DNA from: an uncultured Acidimicrobiales bacterium
GTDB taxonomy: Bacteria > Actinomycetota > Acidimicrobiia > Acidimicrobiales > SHLQ01
Assembly: GCA_938084885.1 (NCBI GenBank)
Contig: CALKGG010000096.1
Location: forward strand, 1-33,717
Direction of reading: 5' to 3'
Length of the DNA stretch: 33,717 nt
The notes under the pieces are model-generated. The model did not search any database. It was given only the letters and a program-made list of their open reading frames with translations, and was not told the DNA's origin. The first letter of the stretch is position 1. Every line of letters begins with the position of its first letter. The position numbers and the translations under genes were made by a program. Below are positions 1 to 8,957 of this stretch, piece by piece.

Positions 1-1896
1 GAGGGCTTGCGCGCAGATGGCTCGACATGGTCACCGCGCTTCGTTGTCGATTCGGTCGACGAAGCCGAACAGCACGTAGTCATCACGAGTACTGACACAC
101 AGGCTGGTCTGCGCATCGTGTCGGACATTGCAATCACGCCGAGCGGAGTTGCGACCATCTCGGTGCAAATCCACAACGACGGCGACACCGACTACCTCTT
201 GACCGCCTGTCGTCTCACCGTTCCCGTCGGCGACGCCATTACCGAAGTGCAGGTCTCCGAGGGCCGCTGGGTCCATGAGTTCCAAGAGGTTCGTCTGCCA
301 TGGCGAGCAGGGGCGATCGAGCAAACAAACCGCCGTGGCCGCACGTCCCATGACAAGTCGCCGTGGATTATGGCTGGCACCGCGGGCTTCTCAAATCGGC
401 ACGGCACCGTGTGGGGCGCCCATCTTGGTTGGTCGGGCAACTCGTCGGTGCGTGCCGAAGTGCTGACCGATGGCCGGCGCGTCCTGCAGCTTGGGGAGAC
501 ACTCCTCGCAGGTGAGGTTCGTCTCGCACCGGGCGAGCACTACGACTCCCCCACGCTCTACCTCGCAATGAGCTCTTCTGGCATGAACGGGGTAAGCCAG
601 TCGTTTCACGAGTTCGTACGATCGCGACCACAGCACGAGCAAATCACCTCGGCGCGTCCCGTGCACATGAACACGTGGGAAGCCGTCTATTTCAATCATG
701 ATCTCGAGGTGCTCAAAGATCTTGCCGATCGGGCTTGCGAGGTTGGAGCCGAACGGTATGTCCTCGACGATGGATGGTTCCACGGCCGACGTAACGATGA
801 CGCTGGCCTCGGTGACTGGTGGGTTGACGACTCGGTCTGGCCCAACGGTCTTTCTCCGCTGATCGAACACGTGCGAGGTCTTGGAATGGAGATGGGCATC
901 TGGGTCGAACCCGAGATGGTCAATCCCGATTCTGACCTCTACCGAGCACACCCGGACTGGGTACTGAGCGTCCCTGGATATGCACCGGTTCTCGGGCGAG
1001 ATCAGCTGCTCCTCGACCTGACGAACGCCGACGCGTTCGGCTACATCCTCGACCATCTCGATCGGCTGCTCACAAACCACGACGTGCAGTACGTCAAGTG
1101 GGACATGAACCGAGATCACACCCAGCCTGCCTCGGGCGTTCGTGCTGCGTCTCACGATCAAACGCTTGCGGTCTACCGGTTAATCGACACCTTGCGTGAA
1201 CGGCACCCTGGAGTCGACATCGAGAGCTGCTCGTCCGGTGGCGCCCGAGCCGACTTGGGCATTCTCGAACGCACCGATCGCGTGTGGACCAGCGATAGCA
1301 ACGACGCGTTGGCGAGGCAACGAATCCAACGAGGCTTTCTTCGATGGTTCCCACCTGAGCTTATGGGCGCACACGTTGGTTCGGGGACATCGCATACGTC
1401 GGGGCGCCGCCATACCTTGGGATTCCGCGGAACGACGGCAATGTTTGGCCACTTCGGCATCGAATGGAACCTGAGCGCCGCCACCGAGGAGGATCGAGCG
1501 CGCCTTACACGGGTTGTTGCTCTGCACAAAGCGCACCGCTCCCTGTTTCATTCCGGCACGATGTGGCAGCTCGATTGTGTCGATCCGGGACTTGTTGCCC
1601 TCGGCGTCGTGAGCGCCGACAAACGCGAGGCCATGTATTCGGTTGCCCAACTCGAAATGGCTCGATATGGGACCCCCGAACGGCTGGCCTTGCTCGGCCT
1701 CGACCCGCAGCGTTCGTATTCGGTGGAGCTCGTGGCTGTTGCCGACAGCTCGCTTGGTTTGGCCACCCGTCAACCCGAGTGGACCACGACCGGCATCGAT
1801 GCGGTCACCGGTGACGTCTTGGAGCGATTTGGCCTTCAACTCCCAGCGCTCGACCCCGAATCGGCAATTCTGATTCGTCTCGCCGCCACCGCGTAG
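1..1896 (+). CDS. Alpha-galactosidase, glycoside hydrolase family 36 (5' end outside window)
   Basis: Retaining alpha-galactosidase that should hydrolyse terminal alpha-1,6-galactosides such as melibiose or raffinose-type sugars. The reading frame is open from base 1, so the true start and probably several tens of N-terminal residues lie upstream; 631 residues are visible, against about 700 for bacterial GH36. The N-terminal part is a beta-rich domain and the barrel begins around the MNTWEAVYFNHD motif. The nucleophile Asp lies in KWDMNR (codon 1102-1104). The motif CSSGGARAD follows, and the general acid/base Asp is in WTSDSNDA (codon 1294-1296). No signal peptide can be judged because the start is missing. 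A sugar-ABC ATPase gene follows 120 bp downstream, which fits intracellular hydrolysis of imported oligosaccharides. Family assignment is firm; exact substrate is inferred. Confidence 0.93.
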   Translation, partial: EGLRADGSTWSPRFVVDSVDEAEQHVVITSTDTQAGLRIVSDIAITPSGVATISVQIHNDGDTDYLLTACRLTVPVGDAITEVQVSEGRWVHEFQEVRLPWRAGAIEQTNRRGRTSHDKSPWIMAGTAGFSNRHGTVWGAHLGWSGNSSVRAEVLTDGRRVLQLGETLLAGEVRLAPGEHYDSPTLYLAMSSSGMNGVSQSFHEFVRSRPQHEQITSARPVHMNTWEAVYFNHDLEVLKDLADRACEVGAERYVLDDGWFHGRRNDDAGLGDWWVDDSVWPNGLSPLIEHVRGLGMEMGIWVEPEMVNPDSDLYRAHPDWVLSVPGYAPVLGRDQLLLDLTNADAFGYILDHLDRLLTNHDVQYVKWDMNRDHTQPASGVRAASHDQTLAVYRLIDTLRERHPGVDIESCSSGGARADLGILERTDRVWTSDSNDALARQRIQRGFLRWFPPELMGAHVGSGTSHTSGRRHTLGFRGTTAMFGHFGIEWNLSAATEEDRARLTRVVALHKAHRSLFHSGTMWQLDCVDPGLVALGVVSADKREAMYSVAQLEMARYGTPERLALLGLDPQRSYSVELVAVADSSLGLATRQPEWTTTGIDAVTGDVLERFGLQLPALDPESAILIRLAATA

Positions 1897-1957
1897 CGAA
1901 CCCTTCTGGCATACCGGTCCACAACGATGAAAACGCTTACAACATGCGACCTCTGCT

Positions 1958-1987
1958 TTGGACCGGGACGGGCCAACGATCTATAGT
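1958..1987 (+). promoter_or_regulatory. Candidate sigma70-type promoter of the ABC ATPase gene
   Basis: TTGGAC at 1958-1963 and TATAGT at 1982-1987, separated by 18 bp, resemble -35 and -10 boxes. A start about 7 bases downstream would leave a leader of roughly 25 nt containing the ribosome-binding sequence GGAGGGG just before the ATG at 2017. This suggests the ATPase can be transcribed independently of the alpha-galactosidase gene. Read by eye only. Confidence 0.5.
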
Positions 1988-2016
1988 TCCGGTACACATC
2001 TACGGAGGGGACGACG

Positions 2017-3189
2017 ATGGCAGAGGTAAAGCTCGACAAGATCAACAAGGTCTATCCAAACGGCTTTCAGGCAACACACGACCTATCGATCGAGATCAAG
2101 GACGGGGAGTTCCTCGTGCTTGTGGGGCCATCGGGTTGCGGTAAATCGACCGCTTTGCGCATGGTCGCAGGCCTCGAAGAGATCTCCTCTGGCACGCTGT
2201 CGATCGACGACCGAGTCGTCAACGATGTCGAGCCCAAAGACCGCGACATCGCCATGGTGTTTCAGAACTACGCGCTCTACCCGCACATGACTGTTGCGGA
2301 CAACATTGGTTTCGCTCTCAAGCTTGCCAAGATTCCAAAGGCCGAGATCAAAGACCGCGTCTCGAAGGCCGCGACAATCCTCGATCTCACCGAGCAACTC
2401 GATCGCAAGCCGGGCCAACTTTCTGGTGGTCAGCGCCAGCGCGTGGCCATGGGCCGAGCCATTGTTCGCCAGCCCAAGGCGTTCCTTATGGACGAGCCGC
2501 TGTCGAACCTCGATGCAAAGCTCCGTGTTGCGATGCGAGCCGAGATTGCGTCGCTCCAACGTGAACTCGGTGTCACCACGCTCTATGTCACCCACGACCA
2601 AGTCGAAGCAATGACGATGGGTGACCGTGTTGCTGTGTTGAACAAGGGCTACCTCATGCAGGTCGCGTCTCCTCAAGAGCTCTATGACGAGCCGGAAAAC
2701 GTCTTTGTTGCGGGTTTCATTGGTTCGCCCTCGATGAACCTCATGGAAGGTGTGCTCGGCGGTTCTGCTAGCGACCCAACCGTGACCATTGGCAACTTCA
2801 CGGTGTCGATTCCTCCAATCACGTCGGGCAACCTCGGTGACTACATTGGCAAGACCGTCGTTGTTGGTCTGCGGCCCGAAGATATGGAAGATGCCGTTAC
2901 GGTCGACACTCCAGATCCGAAGCGGACGATCGCGTCGAGCGCTCGACTCGTCGAGTCTCTTGGTTCGGAGATCATCGTGCACTTCGGGCTCGACGCCGAG
3001 CCCTACGTCGTTGCCGATGCCATTGACGATGAGGCAGAGAAGGGCCTGAGCAACGACCTCGATACGGCCACCTTTGTGGCCCGGGTCAGCCCACGCTCAC
3101 CAGTCAAGAATGGCGCCGACATCGAGCTTGTCATCGATGCTGACCGCTTCCACTTCTTCGATATCGAGACGGGCACCGCTATTGGCTAG
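2017..3189 (+). CDS. Sugar ABC transporter ATP-binding protein (MalK/UgpC/MsiK type)
   Basis: Cytoplasmic ATPase that powers carbohydrate import by CUT1-type ABC transporters. The 390-residue protein has Walker [10 protein letters not shown] at 37-45, the Q-loop Gln83 in [11 protein letters not shown], signature LSGGQ at 135-139, Walker B FLMDE at 156-160, D-loop SNLD at 163-166 and the switch His193. A C-terminal TOBE-like regulatory domain runs from about 235 to the end, which is the size expected for MalK/UgpC. The ATG start has a strong ribosome-binding site, GGAGGGG. No permease or sugar-binding protein gene is adjacent, as with MsiK of Streptomyces, a shared ATPase serving several importers; that role is inference. 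The upstream alpha-galactosidase gene points to galactoside use. Confidence 0.93.
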   Translation: MAEVKLDKINKVYPNGFQATHDLSIEIKDGEFLVLVGPSGCGKSTALRMVAGLEEISSGTLSIDDRVVNDVEPKDRDIAMVFQNYALYPHMTVADNIGFALKLAKIPKAEIKDRVSKAATILDLTEQLDRKPGQLSGGQRQRVAMGRAIVRQPKAFLMDEPLSNLDAKLRVAMRAEIASLQRELGVTTLYVTHDQVEAMTMGDRVAVLNKGYLMQVASPQELYDEPENVFVAGFIGSPSMNLMEGVLGGSASDPTVTIGNFTVSIPPITSGNLGDYIGKTVVVGLRPEDMEDAVTVDTPDPKRTIASSARLVESLGSEIIVHFGLDAEPYVVADAIDDEAEKGLSNDLDTATFVARVSPRSPVKNGADIELVIDADRFHFFDIETGTAIG

Positions 3190-3224
3190 CCGGGTCTGGC
3201 CGTCGGCCAGCCTCTCGGCTAGCC
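3184..3224. terminator. Nested inverted repeats between convergent genes, terminator-like
   Basis: The self-complementary octamer GGCTAGCC occurs at 3184-3191 and again at 3217-3224, so the copies can pair and enclose an inner perfect hairpin, CTGGCC-GTC-GGCCAG, at 3196-3210. It overlaps the stop codon of the ABC ATPase gene and lies just before the end of the convergent dapD. No T-tract follows on either strand, so if it terminates transcription it is not a textbook intrinsic terminator. Confidence 0.5.
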
Positions 3225-3253
3225 GACGAGCCAACTCATCTTGACCCTCTCCC

Positions 3254-4138
3254 CTAGTTTTTGTGTAGCGCCTCGTTGAGGCCTGACCAGGCCGCGCCAT
3301 TGGGCACGGCTTCGACGGCGCCACTCAACGAGTTGCGTCGGAACAGCAGGCCGCTGACGCCGGAGAGTTCGCGTCCTTGTCGGACCTCGCCTTCGGGCAG
3401 TGTGACCTTTGTTCCAGCCGTCAGGTAGAGCCCGGCCTCGACAATGCAGTCGTCACCAAGCGAGATGCCCACGCCCGAGTTTGCGCCGAGCAGGCACCGT
3501 TCGCCGAGCGAGATGACCTCTTGGCCACCCCCAGAAAGCGTGCCCATAATCGAGGCTCCTCCGCCCACGTCGGAACCATTGCCCACCACAACACCAGCCG
3601 AGATTCGGCCTTCGACCATCGAGCTTCCGAGTGTGCCCGCATTAAAGTTGACGAACCCTTCATGCATGACGGTCGTGCCCTCTGCGAGGTGTGCGCCAAG
3701 CCTGACCCGGTTGGCATTCGCAATTCGAACGCCGCTCGGCACGACGTAGTCGAGCATTCGCGGAAACTTGTCGAGTCCGTGCACGCCAACGTGTTCGCCG
3801 TGGCTGGCTAACGCTGCCTTTAATGCATCGACGTTGCCTGGAAGCACCGGTCCAGCGCTCGTCCACGCCACGTTGGTAAGCGCTCCGAAGACACCGTCGA
3901 GGGTGATGCCATGTGGTGCGACCTCACGACGACTCAACAAATGGAGCCGCAAGTAGGCGTCGGAGACACCGACCGGACCGCTGTGGTGATCGATTGTGAT
4001 TTCGAATGCCTCTCCACGGACAATGCCGGCCTTCTCAGCTGCACACGCACGAAGTGGTTCGGCTCCAACTGGATACCAGCTGTCGAGGACCGTGTTGGTC
4101 TCGACGTCGATCCAGCGGTGGCCTGTGGCGGTGGTCAT
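3254..4138 (-). CDS. dapD: 2,3,4,5-tetrahydropyridine-2,6-dicarboxylate N-succinyltransferase
   Basis: Transfers succinyl from succinyl-CoA to tetrahydrodipicolinate, committing the diaminopimelate/lysine pathway to the succinylase branch. It is of the actinobacterial DapD type, with an N-terminal globular part followed by a left-handed beta-helix of hexapeptide repeats over about residues 130-270. Visible motifs include [24 protein letters not shown] and GANSGVGI. I chose the ATG at 4138 (294 residues) because AGAGGAG sits 8 nt before it; an in-frame TTG at 4168 would add ten residues but lacks such a site. Active enzymes of this family are trimers. The gene is divergent from msrB and lies about 10 kb from dapA and dapB, so the pathway genes are not all in one operon. 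Confidence 0.93.
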   Translation of the reverse strand: MTTATGHRWIDVETNTVLDSWYPVGAEPLRACAAEKAGIVRGEAFEITIDHHSGPVGVSDAYLRLHLLSRREVAPHGITLDGVFGALTNVAWTSAGPVLPGNVDALKAALASHGEHVGVHGLDKFPRMLDYVVPSGVRIANANRVRLGAHLAEGTTVMHEGFVNFNAGTLGSSMVEGRISAGVVVGNGSDVGGGASIMGTLSGGGQEVISLGERCLLGANSGVGISLGDDCIVEAGLYLTAGTKVTLPEGEVRQGRELSGVSGLLFRRNSLSGAVEAVPNGAAWSGLNEALHKN

Positions 4139-4285
4139 CTGTGCATCTCCTCTACTGAATGCCGACAATCGTCAGAACTCGAAATGAACCTCGGGGTCGA
4201 GGGACATGCAGAAATCTATCGGGGCGCTACTGTCGTGAGTACGTCCCGTGACATGTACTGGGCCGTGAACAGGAAAGGTGCTGAT

Positions 4286-4684
4286 ATGAAATCCTTCGAT
4301 GACGCAGAGCTCCGAGAGCGATTGACTCCCGAACAATACGAGGTCACCCAACTGGCGGGCACCGAACGAGCGTTTAGCGGCGAATACTGGGACTCCAAAG
4401 ACAAGGGCACCTATCACTGCCGTGTCTGCGATGCAGCGCTGTTTTCGAGCGAAACGAAATACGAATCGGGCTCTGGTTGGCCAAGCTTCACCATTCCGCT
4501 CGGCGAAGAGGCCGTTGCGGAAAAGCGTGACGTGTCCTTTGGGATGGAACGTATCGAGTCGTTGTGCGCAACGTGTGGGGCACACCTTGGACACGTGTTT
4601 CCAGATGGCCCCCGTGATGCTGGCGGGCTCCGCTACTGCATGAACTCCGCCTCGTTACGCTTAGAAACAGACGAGACCGAATAG
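4286..4684 (+). CDS. msrB: Peptide-methionine (R)-S-oxide reductase
   Basis: Reduces the R epimer of methionine sulfoxide in oxidised proteins. The 132-residue length is standard for a stand-alone MsrB. Two zinc-binding CxxC pairs are visible at Cys45/48 (CRVC) and Cys94/97 (CATC). The catalytic cysteine is Cys118 in RYCMNSASL, and the GWPSF substrate-pocket motif is at 64-68. The start is the ATG at 4286, preceded by AGGAAAGG; the open frame extends further upstream but that part matches no MsrB sequence and would run into the dapD start region. The gene is divergent from dapD and followed by an unknown gene on the same strand after 99 bp. Confidence 0.95.
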   Translation: MKSFDDAELRERLTPEQYEVTQLAGTERAFSGEYWDSKDKGTYHCRVCDAALFSSETKYESGSGWPSFTIPLGEEAVAEKRDVSFGMERIESLCATCGAHLGHVFPDGPRDAGGLRYCMNSASLRLETDETE

Positions 4685-4686
4685 CG

Positions 4687-4710
4687 ACGGTCCGCCGGGT
4701 GCCGTTCTTT
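4687..4710 (+). terminator. Weak terminator-like hairpin after msrB
   Basis: ACGG at 4687-4690 can pair with CCGT at 4702-4705, and TTCTTT follows. The stem is short and only marginally supports an intrinsic terminator. Confidence 0.25.
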
Positions 4711-4783
4711 GTCTGAAAATTCGTTCGATTTTGCGGTTTAGGGTACTTCCCAACGCGCCGATCTCAGATCTATGGTGGAATGC

Positions 4784-5224
4784 ATGAGGTTCGTCGGTGC
4801 AACGGTGGATGACCTGCGTCAACATGGCGAGATGTCGAGCGCCGGTACCAGCATTTCCGATGCTGCAGAGCAGTTCCTGGCGTCGTTGGAGCCCATTGGC
4901 GACGACTTTGCAATGCCGTGGAAGTTCACCGAATCGCTTGAGGTGTTGTCCGACTTTCTTCCGCTCGAACTCCGGAATCGTCTCGAACGTCCGGGTGGAT
5001 CGCCGCCGGCGAATCATCTTGAGGCGTGCCTCATTGCCCTTGCACTCGAAGGCGGGATTCGCCTGGAACCGCTCACGAAGAATGAGATGCTTCGACTTCA
5101 GCACGTCACCGAGCACATGACAAAAAGCGACGCCTGGGGACGCCAAAGCCCATATCCGTGGGACACCGTTGCGGCCGCAGATCTCGATAAGTACGACTTC
5201 TTCGCGCTGTCGGCAACAACGTGA
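4784..5224 (+). CDS. Uncharacterised protein, 147 residues
   Basis: No family recognised. The product is soluble and mildly acidic, with no signal peptide, membrane segment or metal-binding motif. Its middle part (LEVLSDFLPLELRNRLERP, then a helix-rich LEACLIALALEGG) looks like a small helical domain. The C-terminus has aromatic residues (WGRQSPYPWD, YDFFAL). The ATG at 4784 is preferred because GGTGG lies 5 nt before it; an in-frame ATG at 4772 would add four residues but has no ribosome-binding sequence. The gene lies between msrB and a MaoC-type gene on the same strand, 26 nt before the latter, so the two may be cotranscribed. Codon use resembles the neighbours, so I take it as real coding sequence. 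Confidence 0.6.
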   Translation: MRFVGATVDDLRQHGEMSSAGTSISDAAEQFLASLEPIGDDFAMPWKFTESLEVLSDFLPLELRNRLERPGGSPPANHLEACLIALALEGGIRLEPLTKNEMLRLQHVTEHMTKSDAWGRQSPYPWDTVAAADLDKYDFFALSATT

Positions 5225-5250
5225 CCCGTCCAACCTGACAGACTGAGCAC

Positions 5251-5715
5251 ATGCAGTTCCAGCCCAAGGGTATGTGGTTCGACGAGTTCGAGATCGGCGC
5301 GGTGATCACCCATCCGCTTACTCGAACAATAACCGAGGCCGACAACGTCGGCTTCACCACAACAACGCTCAACCCCGCTCCCATCCACCTCGACGCGGCG
5401 TACGCCGCGACAACAAGTTTCGGTAAACCGCTCGTCAATTCACTACTCACCCTCGGGATCGTCGTCGGCATATCGGTCCATGAACTGACCCACGGCACGA
5501 CCGTTGCCAACCTCGGCTTCGAGACCGTTACCTTCCCAGCGCCGCTCTTTCACGGCGACACGATCAGCGTCGAGTCAGAAATCATCGCTGTCCGGACAAG
5601 TGCGTCGAAACCAGATCGCGGCATCGTCACCATCGAGCACCGAGGGTTCAATCAGCACGGTGACACGATCTGCGTTGCGGTTCGCAACGCCATGATGCTG
5701 AAGAAGAGCGAGTAG
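5251..5715 (+). CDS. MaoC-like (hot-dog fold) dehydratase/hydratase
   Basis: A single hot-dog domain of 154 residues of the MaoC/(R)-hydratase superfamily, which acts on enoyl- or hydroxyacyl-CoA thioesters. The N-terminal GMWFDEFEIG and the segment TLNPAPIHLDAAYA, with the conserved His of the hydratase motif, place it with stand-alone MaoC proteins related to mesaconyl-CoA hydratase. The stretch FGKPLVNSLLTLGIVVG is also typical of that group. The substrate cannot be told from sequence. No strong ribosome-binding site precedes the ATG, so translation may depend on the upstream unknown gene 26 nt away. It converges on cinA with only 8 bases between the stop codons. Confidence 0.85.
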   Translation: MQFQPKGMWFDEFEIGAVITHPLTRTITEADNVGFTTTTLNPAPIHLDAAYAATTSFGKPLVNSLLTLGIVVGISVHELTHGTTVANLGFETVTFPAPLFHGDTISVESEIIAVRTSASKPDRGIVTIEHRGFNQHGDTICVAVRNAMMLKKSE

Positions 5716-5723
5716 TAAGGGCT

Positions 5724-6983
5724 TTATAACTTTTCGAGGCGCTGGCGAAGCAGGTTCAGCACCGTGATCGTGGTGAAGTTCCGAATGCGAGTCCGGTCGA
5801 ATTTGTAGCGCAGGAGGTGTGTTTCGACCTCGCCGTTCACACATGTGGCTACCCACACAGTGCCCGGCGGGATGCCTTCCCAACTGTCGGGCCCAGCCAC
5901 CCCTGTGGTCGCGACCGACACGTCGGCGCCGAGGGTCGCACATGCACCACGCGCCATTGCCTCGACCATCTCTTCGCTGACCGATGGCCCGTCGGGTGCG
6001 TTCAGCAGGGCCGTCTTTACGTCGGTGGCATAGGTAATGACGCCGCCGCGAAAGGCCTTGCTCGATCCGGAGATGGCCGTGAGTCGCTGGGCGATGAGCC
6101 CGCCCGTGAGCGATTCAGCAGTGGCGAGTGTCAGGCCGTGGGACGCACAGAGGTCGAGAACCACAGACTCCATGTTTTGATCGTCGAGTCCAAACACGAT
6201 GGGTCCAATGATGTCTCGGACCCGGGCCTCCTCGTCGTCGAGCAACGCCGTCACCACTGTTTCATTCGCCCCCTTGGCGGTGATGCGAACCTTCAAGCCT
6301 TCCATCCCACTCGCAAGGAATGCGAGCGTTACTCCGCCGTTGCTCGAGTCGGTTTCGTCGAGGCGAGCAATCTCGTCTGCCAGTATCTCGGCCAGACCAG
6401 ATTCGGATTGGCCCCAGGTCCGGAGCGTTCGGGAGCGGATGATCGACGTGTCTCCCGAGCGGTCCATCAGGTCCTCGATGATGAAGCCGGTCATCATCTC
6501 TTGCATCTCCCACGGCACTCCGGGCACGGCGTACAACACCTTGGTCTCGCCATGGAAGTCGAAGGTTGCCACGATGCCCGGCGCCGTTCCCGGTTGCACC
6601 GGAATGGCTGACGCCCCGACCGGAATCCGGGCTTGGAGACGATTGTTTGCTGGCATTGTTCGACCGCTCGATGTCCACATGCCTTCGATCGTGGCAAGCA
6701 ATTCGTCATCGACGGCAAGGTCGACGCCGAGTACTTCAGCAATGGCGTCGCGAGTGATGTCGTCTTGGGTTGGACCAAGGCCTCCGGTGGTAATGACAGC
6801 GTCGCTACGGTGCAGCGCTGCGGTGATGACCTCGACCATGCGGGTGAGGTTGTCGCCCACCTTTGTTTGGAAGTGGCTATCGATGCCAACCGCCGCGAGC
6901 TCTTGGCCAATCCACGAGGAATTCGTGTCGGCGATCTGGCCGAGCAGCAACTCGCTGCCGACCGCTACAACTTCACAACGCAC
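5724..6983 (-). CDS. cinA: CinA family protein, NMN-deamidase-like nucleotide-processing enzyme
   Basis: Two-domain CinA of 419 residues, the normal full length. Residues 1 to about 165 form the MoaB/MoCF-like domain, with TTGGLGPTQDD at 65-75, linked in characterised members to ADP-ribose pyrophosphatase activity. From about 275 onward is the PncC-type nicotinamide-mononucleotide deamidase domain, with ATAESLTGG at 287-295 and the probable nucleophile Ser291. The expected role is pyridine nucleotide salvage; the competence name is historical. The start is a GTG at 6983, only 3 nt after the pgsA stop, so translation is probably coupled. pgsA-cinA adjacency is common in actinobacteria and other bacteria. 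Confidence 0.93.
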   Translation of the reverse strand: MRCEVVAVGSELLLGQIADTNSSWIGQELAAVGIDSHFQTKVGDNLTRMVEVITAALHRSDAVITTGGLGPTQDDITRDAIAEVLGVDLAVDDELLATIEGMWTSSGRTMPANNRLQARIPVGASAIPVQPGTAPGIVATFDFHGETKVLYAVPGVPWEMQEMMTGFIIEDLMDRSGDTSIIRSRTLRTWGQSESGLAEILADEIARLDETDSSNGGVTLAFLASGMEGLKVRITAKGANETVVTALLDDEEARVRDIIGPIVFGLDDQNMESVVLDLCASHGLTLATAESLTGGLIAQRLTAISGSSKAFRGGVITYATDVKTALLNAPDGPSVSEEMVEAMARGACATLGADVSVATTGVAGPDSWEGIPPGTVWVATCVNGEVETHLLRYKFDRTRIRNFTTITVLNLLRQRLEKL

Positions 6984-6986
6984 TGA

Positions 6987-7616
6987 TCACTCGCTCTCTA
7001 CTGTCACGTGCTCATCGATATTGCCGCTCAACCTGGTCGAACCCGAACCGTCGGCCAGATACCGTCCGCCGGAGTACACCGTGAACGCTACGGCGAACCA
7101 GAGCATTCCAGTGACGATGAGGTCGGCGTCGACGAGCGGTGGAAACAGCGCCGCTTGGAGTGCAAGACCCTGCACGATCGATTTGTACTTGCCAGATTTG
7201 CGAGCGGGAACTGCGCGGTTGTGCTTCACCCAATAGCTGCGGAATCCGGTGATGACAACTTCGCGAACGGCGATGAGTGCGACTGGGAGCCAGTGGTAGC
7301 GGTCGACGACGACGAGGCAGATCATGGCGCCAATGACGACGATTTTGTCTGCCAGTGGGTCGAGGAATGCCCCAGAGCGACTGATTAGATCGAATCGACG
7401 GGCAAGCCATCCATCGAGCAAGTCCGTCGCCGCAAAGATCCATCCGAGGACGAATACCGTCCACGACGCCCCGCCCGTGTCGTTGTTTGCGAGGATGAGC
7501 AGAAAGGCGATCGGCGATGCCAGAATTCGGGCACCGGTAATCAGGTTGGCCGGGTTCGCAAGAAAATGTCCAATGTGGTGCAGCGCTCCAACAGCGGCCG
7601 CATCATTCGCGCTCAT
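6987..7616 (-). CDS. pgsA: CDP-diacylglycerol--glycerol-3-phosphate 3-phosphatidyltransferase
   Basis: Membrane enzyme that makes phosphatidylglycerol phosphate from CDP-diacylglycerol and glycerol-3-phosphate. The CDP-alcohol phosphotransferase signature is complete: Asp65-x2-Asp68-Gly-x2-Ala-Arg73-x8-Gly82-x3-Asp86-x3-Asp90. Several hydrophobic segments are visible, at about 28-45, 52-66, 90-105, 112-125 and 165-185. The length of 209 residues is usual, with a short polar C-terminal tail. The ATG overlaps the stop of rimO as ATGA (7613-7616), implying coupled translation. CDP-alcohol transferases are hard to separate by substrate, but position before cinA and after rimO supports PgsA rather than a phosphatidylinositol-phosphate synthase. 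Confidence 0.88.
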   Translation of the reverse strand: MSANDAAAVGALHHIGHFLANPANLITGARILASPIAFLLILANNDTGGASWTVFVLGWIFAATDLLDGWLARRFDLISRSGAFLDPLADKIVVIGAMICLVVVDRYHWLPVALIAVREVVITGFRSYWVKHNRAVPARKSGKYKSIVQGLALQAALFPPLVDADLIVTGMLWFAVAFTVYSGGRYLADGSGSTRLSGNIDEHVTVESE

Positions 7617-8887
7617 TGGTTTGATTCTCCGGACGCATCCTCGTCGGCGCCCACAGCCAAAAGATCGGGACCGATTGCATGGTCGATCTCGACGTCGACG
7701 ATGCTGCCAACGTCGAGGTGTTCGGGAATCAGCACGACCCCGTCGATCTCGGGGGCCTCGCGATGGGTGCGCCCAATGCCAGGTGCGTCAACGAGCACCT
7801 CAACGGTTTGTCCAATGAGCAAATCGCGACGGTTCTGCGTGATGGTGTCCTGCAATTCGCTGAGTTCACGGAGCCGTTCCTGCATGAGGCTCGGATCGAC
7901 CTGGCCATCGAGGTCGGCAGCGTAAGTTCCCTCTTCGCGTGAGTAGGAGAAAAAGCCGCACCAGTCGAGTTGGGCTTGCTCAACGAAGCTCAACAGGGCG
8001 TCGTGGTCGGCTTCGGTTTCGCCCGGATAGCCAACGATAAAGTTCGACCGGAACGCCGCCTCTGGAGACAGCTGGCGGATGTGGGCAATGCGCTCGAGGA
8101 ATCGTTCGCCGTCTCCCCAGCGGCGCATCCGGCGCATGAGTGGGGCGCTGACATGTTGGAGCGACAGGTCGAAGTACGGCACTCCGGTTGCCAGGATTGC
8201 TTCGATCAGCCGCTCGTTCAGGTCCGACGGGTAGAGGTAGAGCAGGCGAACTCGTTCGACGAGCTCGGCGACCTCGGTAAGCAGCGGCACGATCGATCGC
8301 TCGCCCTGGCCCTGGTCGCGCCCGTAGGCGGCGAGGTCTTGGGCCACGAGGACGATCTCTTTTGCTTCGAGCGATTCGACTTCAGACAGGATTGCACTGA
8401 TCGATCGGGAGCGTTGGGGGCCTCGGAACGTCGGGATGGCACAGAACCCGCAGTTGCGGTCGCACCCTTCGGCGATCTTGACGTATGCCCATGGGCGTGA
8501 CGCCGCTGGCCGGGGGAGGTTGAGCAAGTCGAACGTTGGGATGGCCTCGTTGGTTGGTTTCAAACCCAGGGTCACGGGAACGCCAAAGCCCGCAACGGTG
8601 TCGACTTCTTCGAGCGCGTCGTCGAGTTCATCGCCGTAGCGTTCGGCCATACAGCCAGTAACGACTAACTTTGCGTCTTCGGCCCGGTCACGTAACGAGA
8701 GGATCGTGTCGACGGACTCTTCACGAGCTGATTCGATGAATGCGCACGTATTGACGACGATGAGGTCGGCAGATTCTGGACTTTCGGCCGCGGTCATTCC
8801 GTCGGCGGAGAGGGTCCCAACCAGCTTGTCCGAGTCAACTTCGTTCTTCGGGCAGCCGAGCGTTTCAATCCAGTACTGTTCGGCCAT
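7613..8887 (-). CDS. rimO: Ribosomal protein S12 methylthiotransferase
   Basis: Radical-SAM methylthiotransferase expected to modify an aspartate of ribosomal protein S12. The N-terminal UPF0004 domain supplies Cys12 (in LGCPKN), Cys48 (NTCAF) and Cys79 (TGCM) for the auxiliary cluster. The radical-SAM CxxxCxxC motif is Cys142, Cys146 and Cys149 in EGCDRNCGFC. A TRAM RNA-binding domain occupies the last 65 or so residues. The LGCPKN form of the first motif and the 424-residue length favour RimO over MiaB. The ATG at 8887 has no clear ribosome-binding sequence. It is the first gene of the tightly coupled rimO-pgsA-cinA set. Confidence 0.93.
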   Translation of the reverse strand: MAEQYWIETLGCPKNEVDSDKLVGTLSADGMTAAESPESADLIVVNTCAFIESAREESVDTILSLRDRAEDAKLVVTGCMAERYGDELDDALEEVDTVAGFGVPVTLGLKPTNEAIPTFDLLNLPRPAASRPWAYVKIAEGCDRNCGFCAIPTFRGPQRSRSISAILSEVESLEAKEIVLVAQDLAAYGRDQGQGERSIVPLLTEVAELVERVRLLYLYPSDLNERLIEAILATGVPYFDLSLQHVSAPLMRRMRRWGDGERFLERIAHIRQLSPEAAFRSNFIVGYPGETEADHDALLSFVEQAQLDWCGFFSYSREEGTYAADLDGQVDPSLMQERLRELSELQDTITQNRRDLLIGQTVEVLVDAPGIGRTHREAPEIDGVVLIPEHLDVGSIVDVEIDHAIGPDLLAVGADEDASGESNQ

Positions 8888-8957
8888 TATCGACAGGCTA
8901 CCGTGCGCTCTACCGCCGCAAGAACTGGCGGGAAATCATCCGAGATCACGTCTGACT

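Noticed and set aside
2083..2982. Minus-strand open frame of 299 codons opposite the ABC ATPase
   Set aside because: Shadow of the Walker and signature motifs on the plus strand; His/Arg-rich composition without domains.
3911..4285. N-terminal extension of msrB
   Set aside because: The in-frame extension overlaps dapD, contains no MsrB-like sequence, and the ATG at 4286 has a good ribosome-binding site.
6199..7236. Plus-strand open frame of 345 codons across cinA and pgsA
   Set aside because: It spans two well-supported minus-strand genes and has no recognisable domain.
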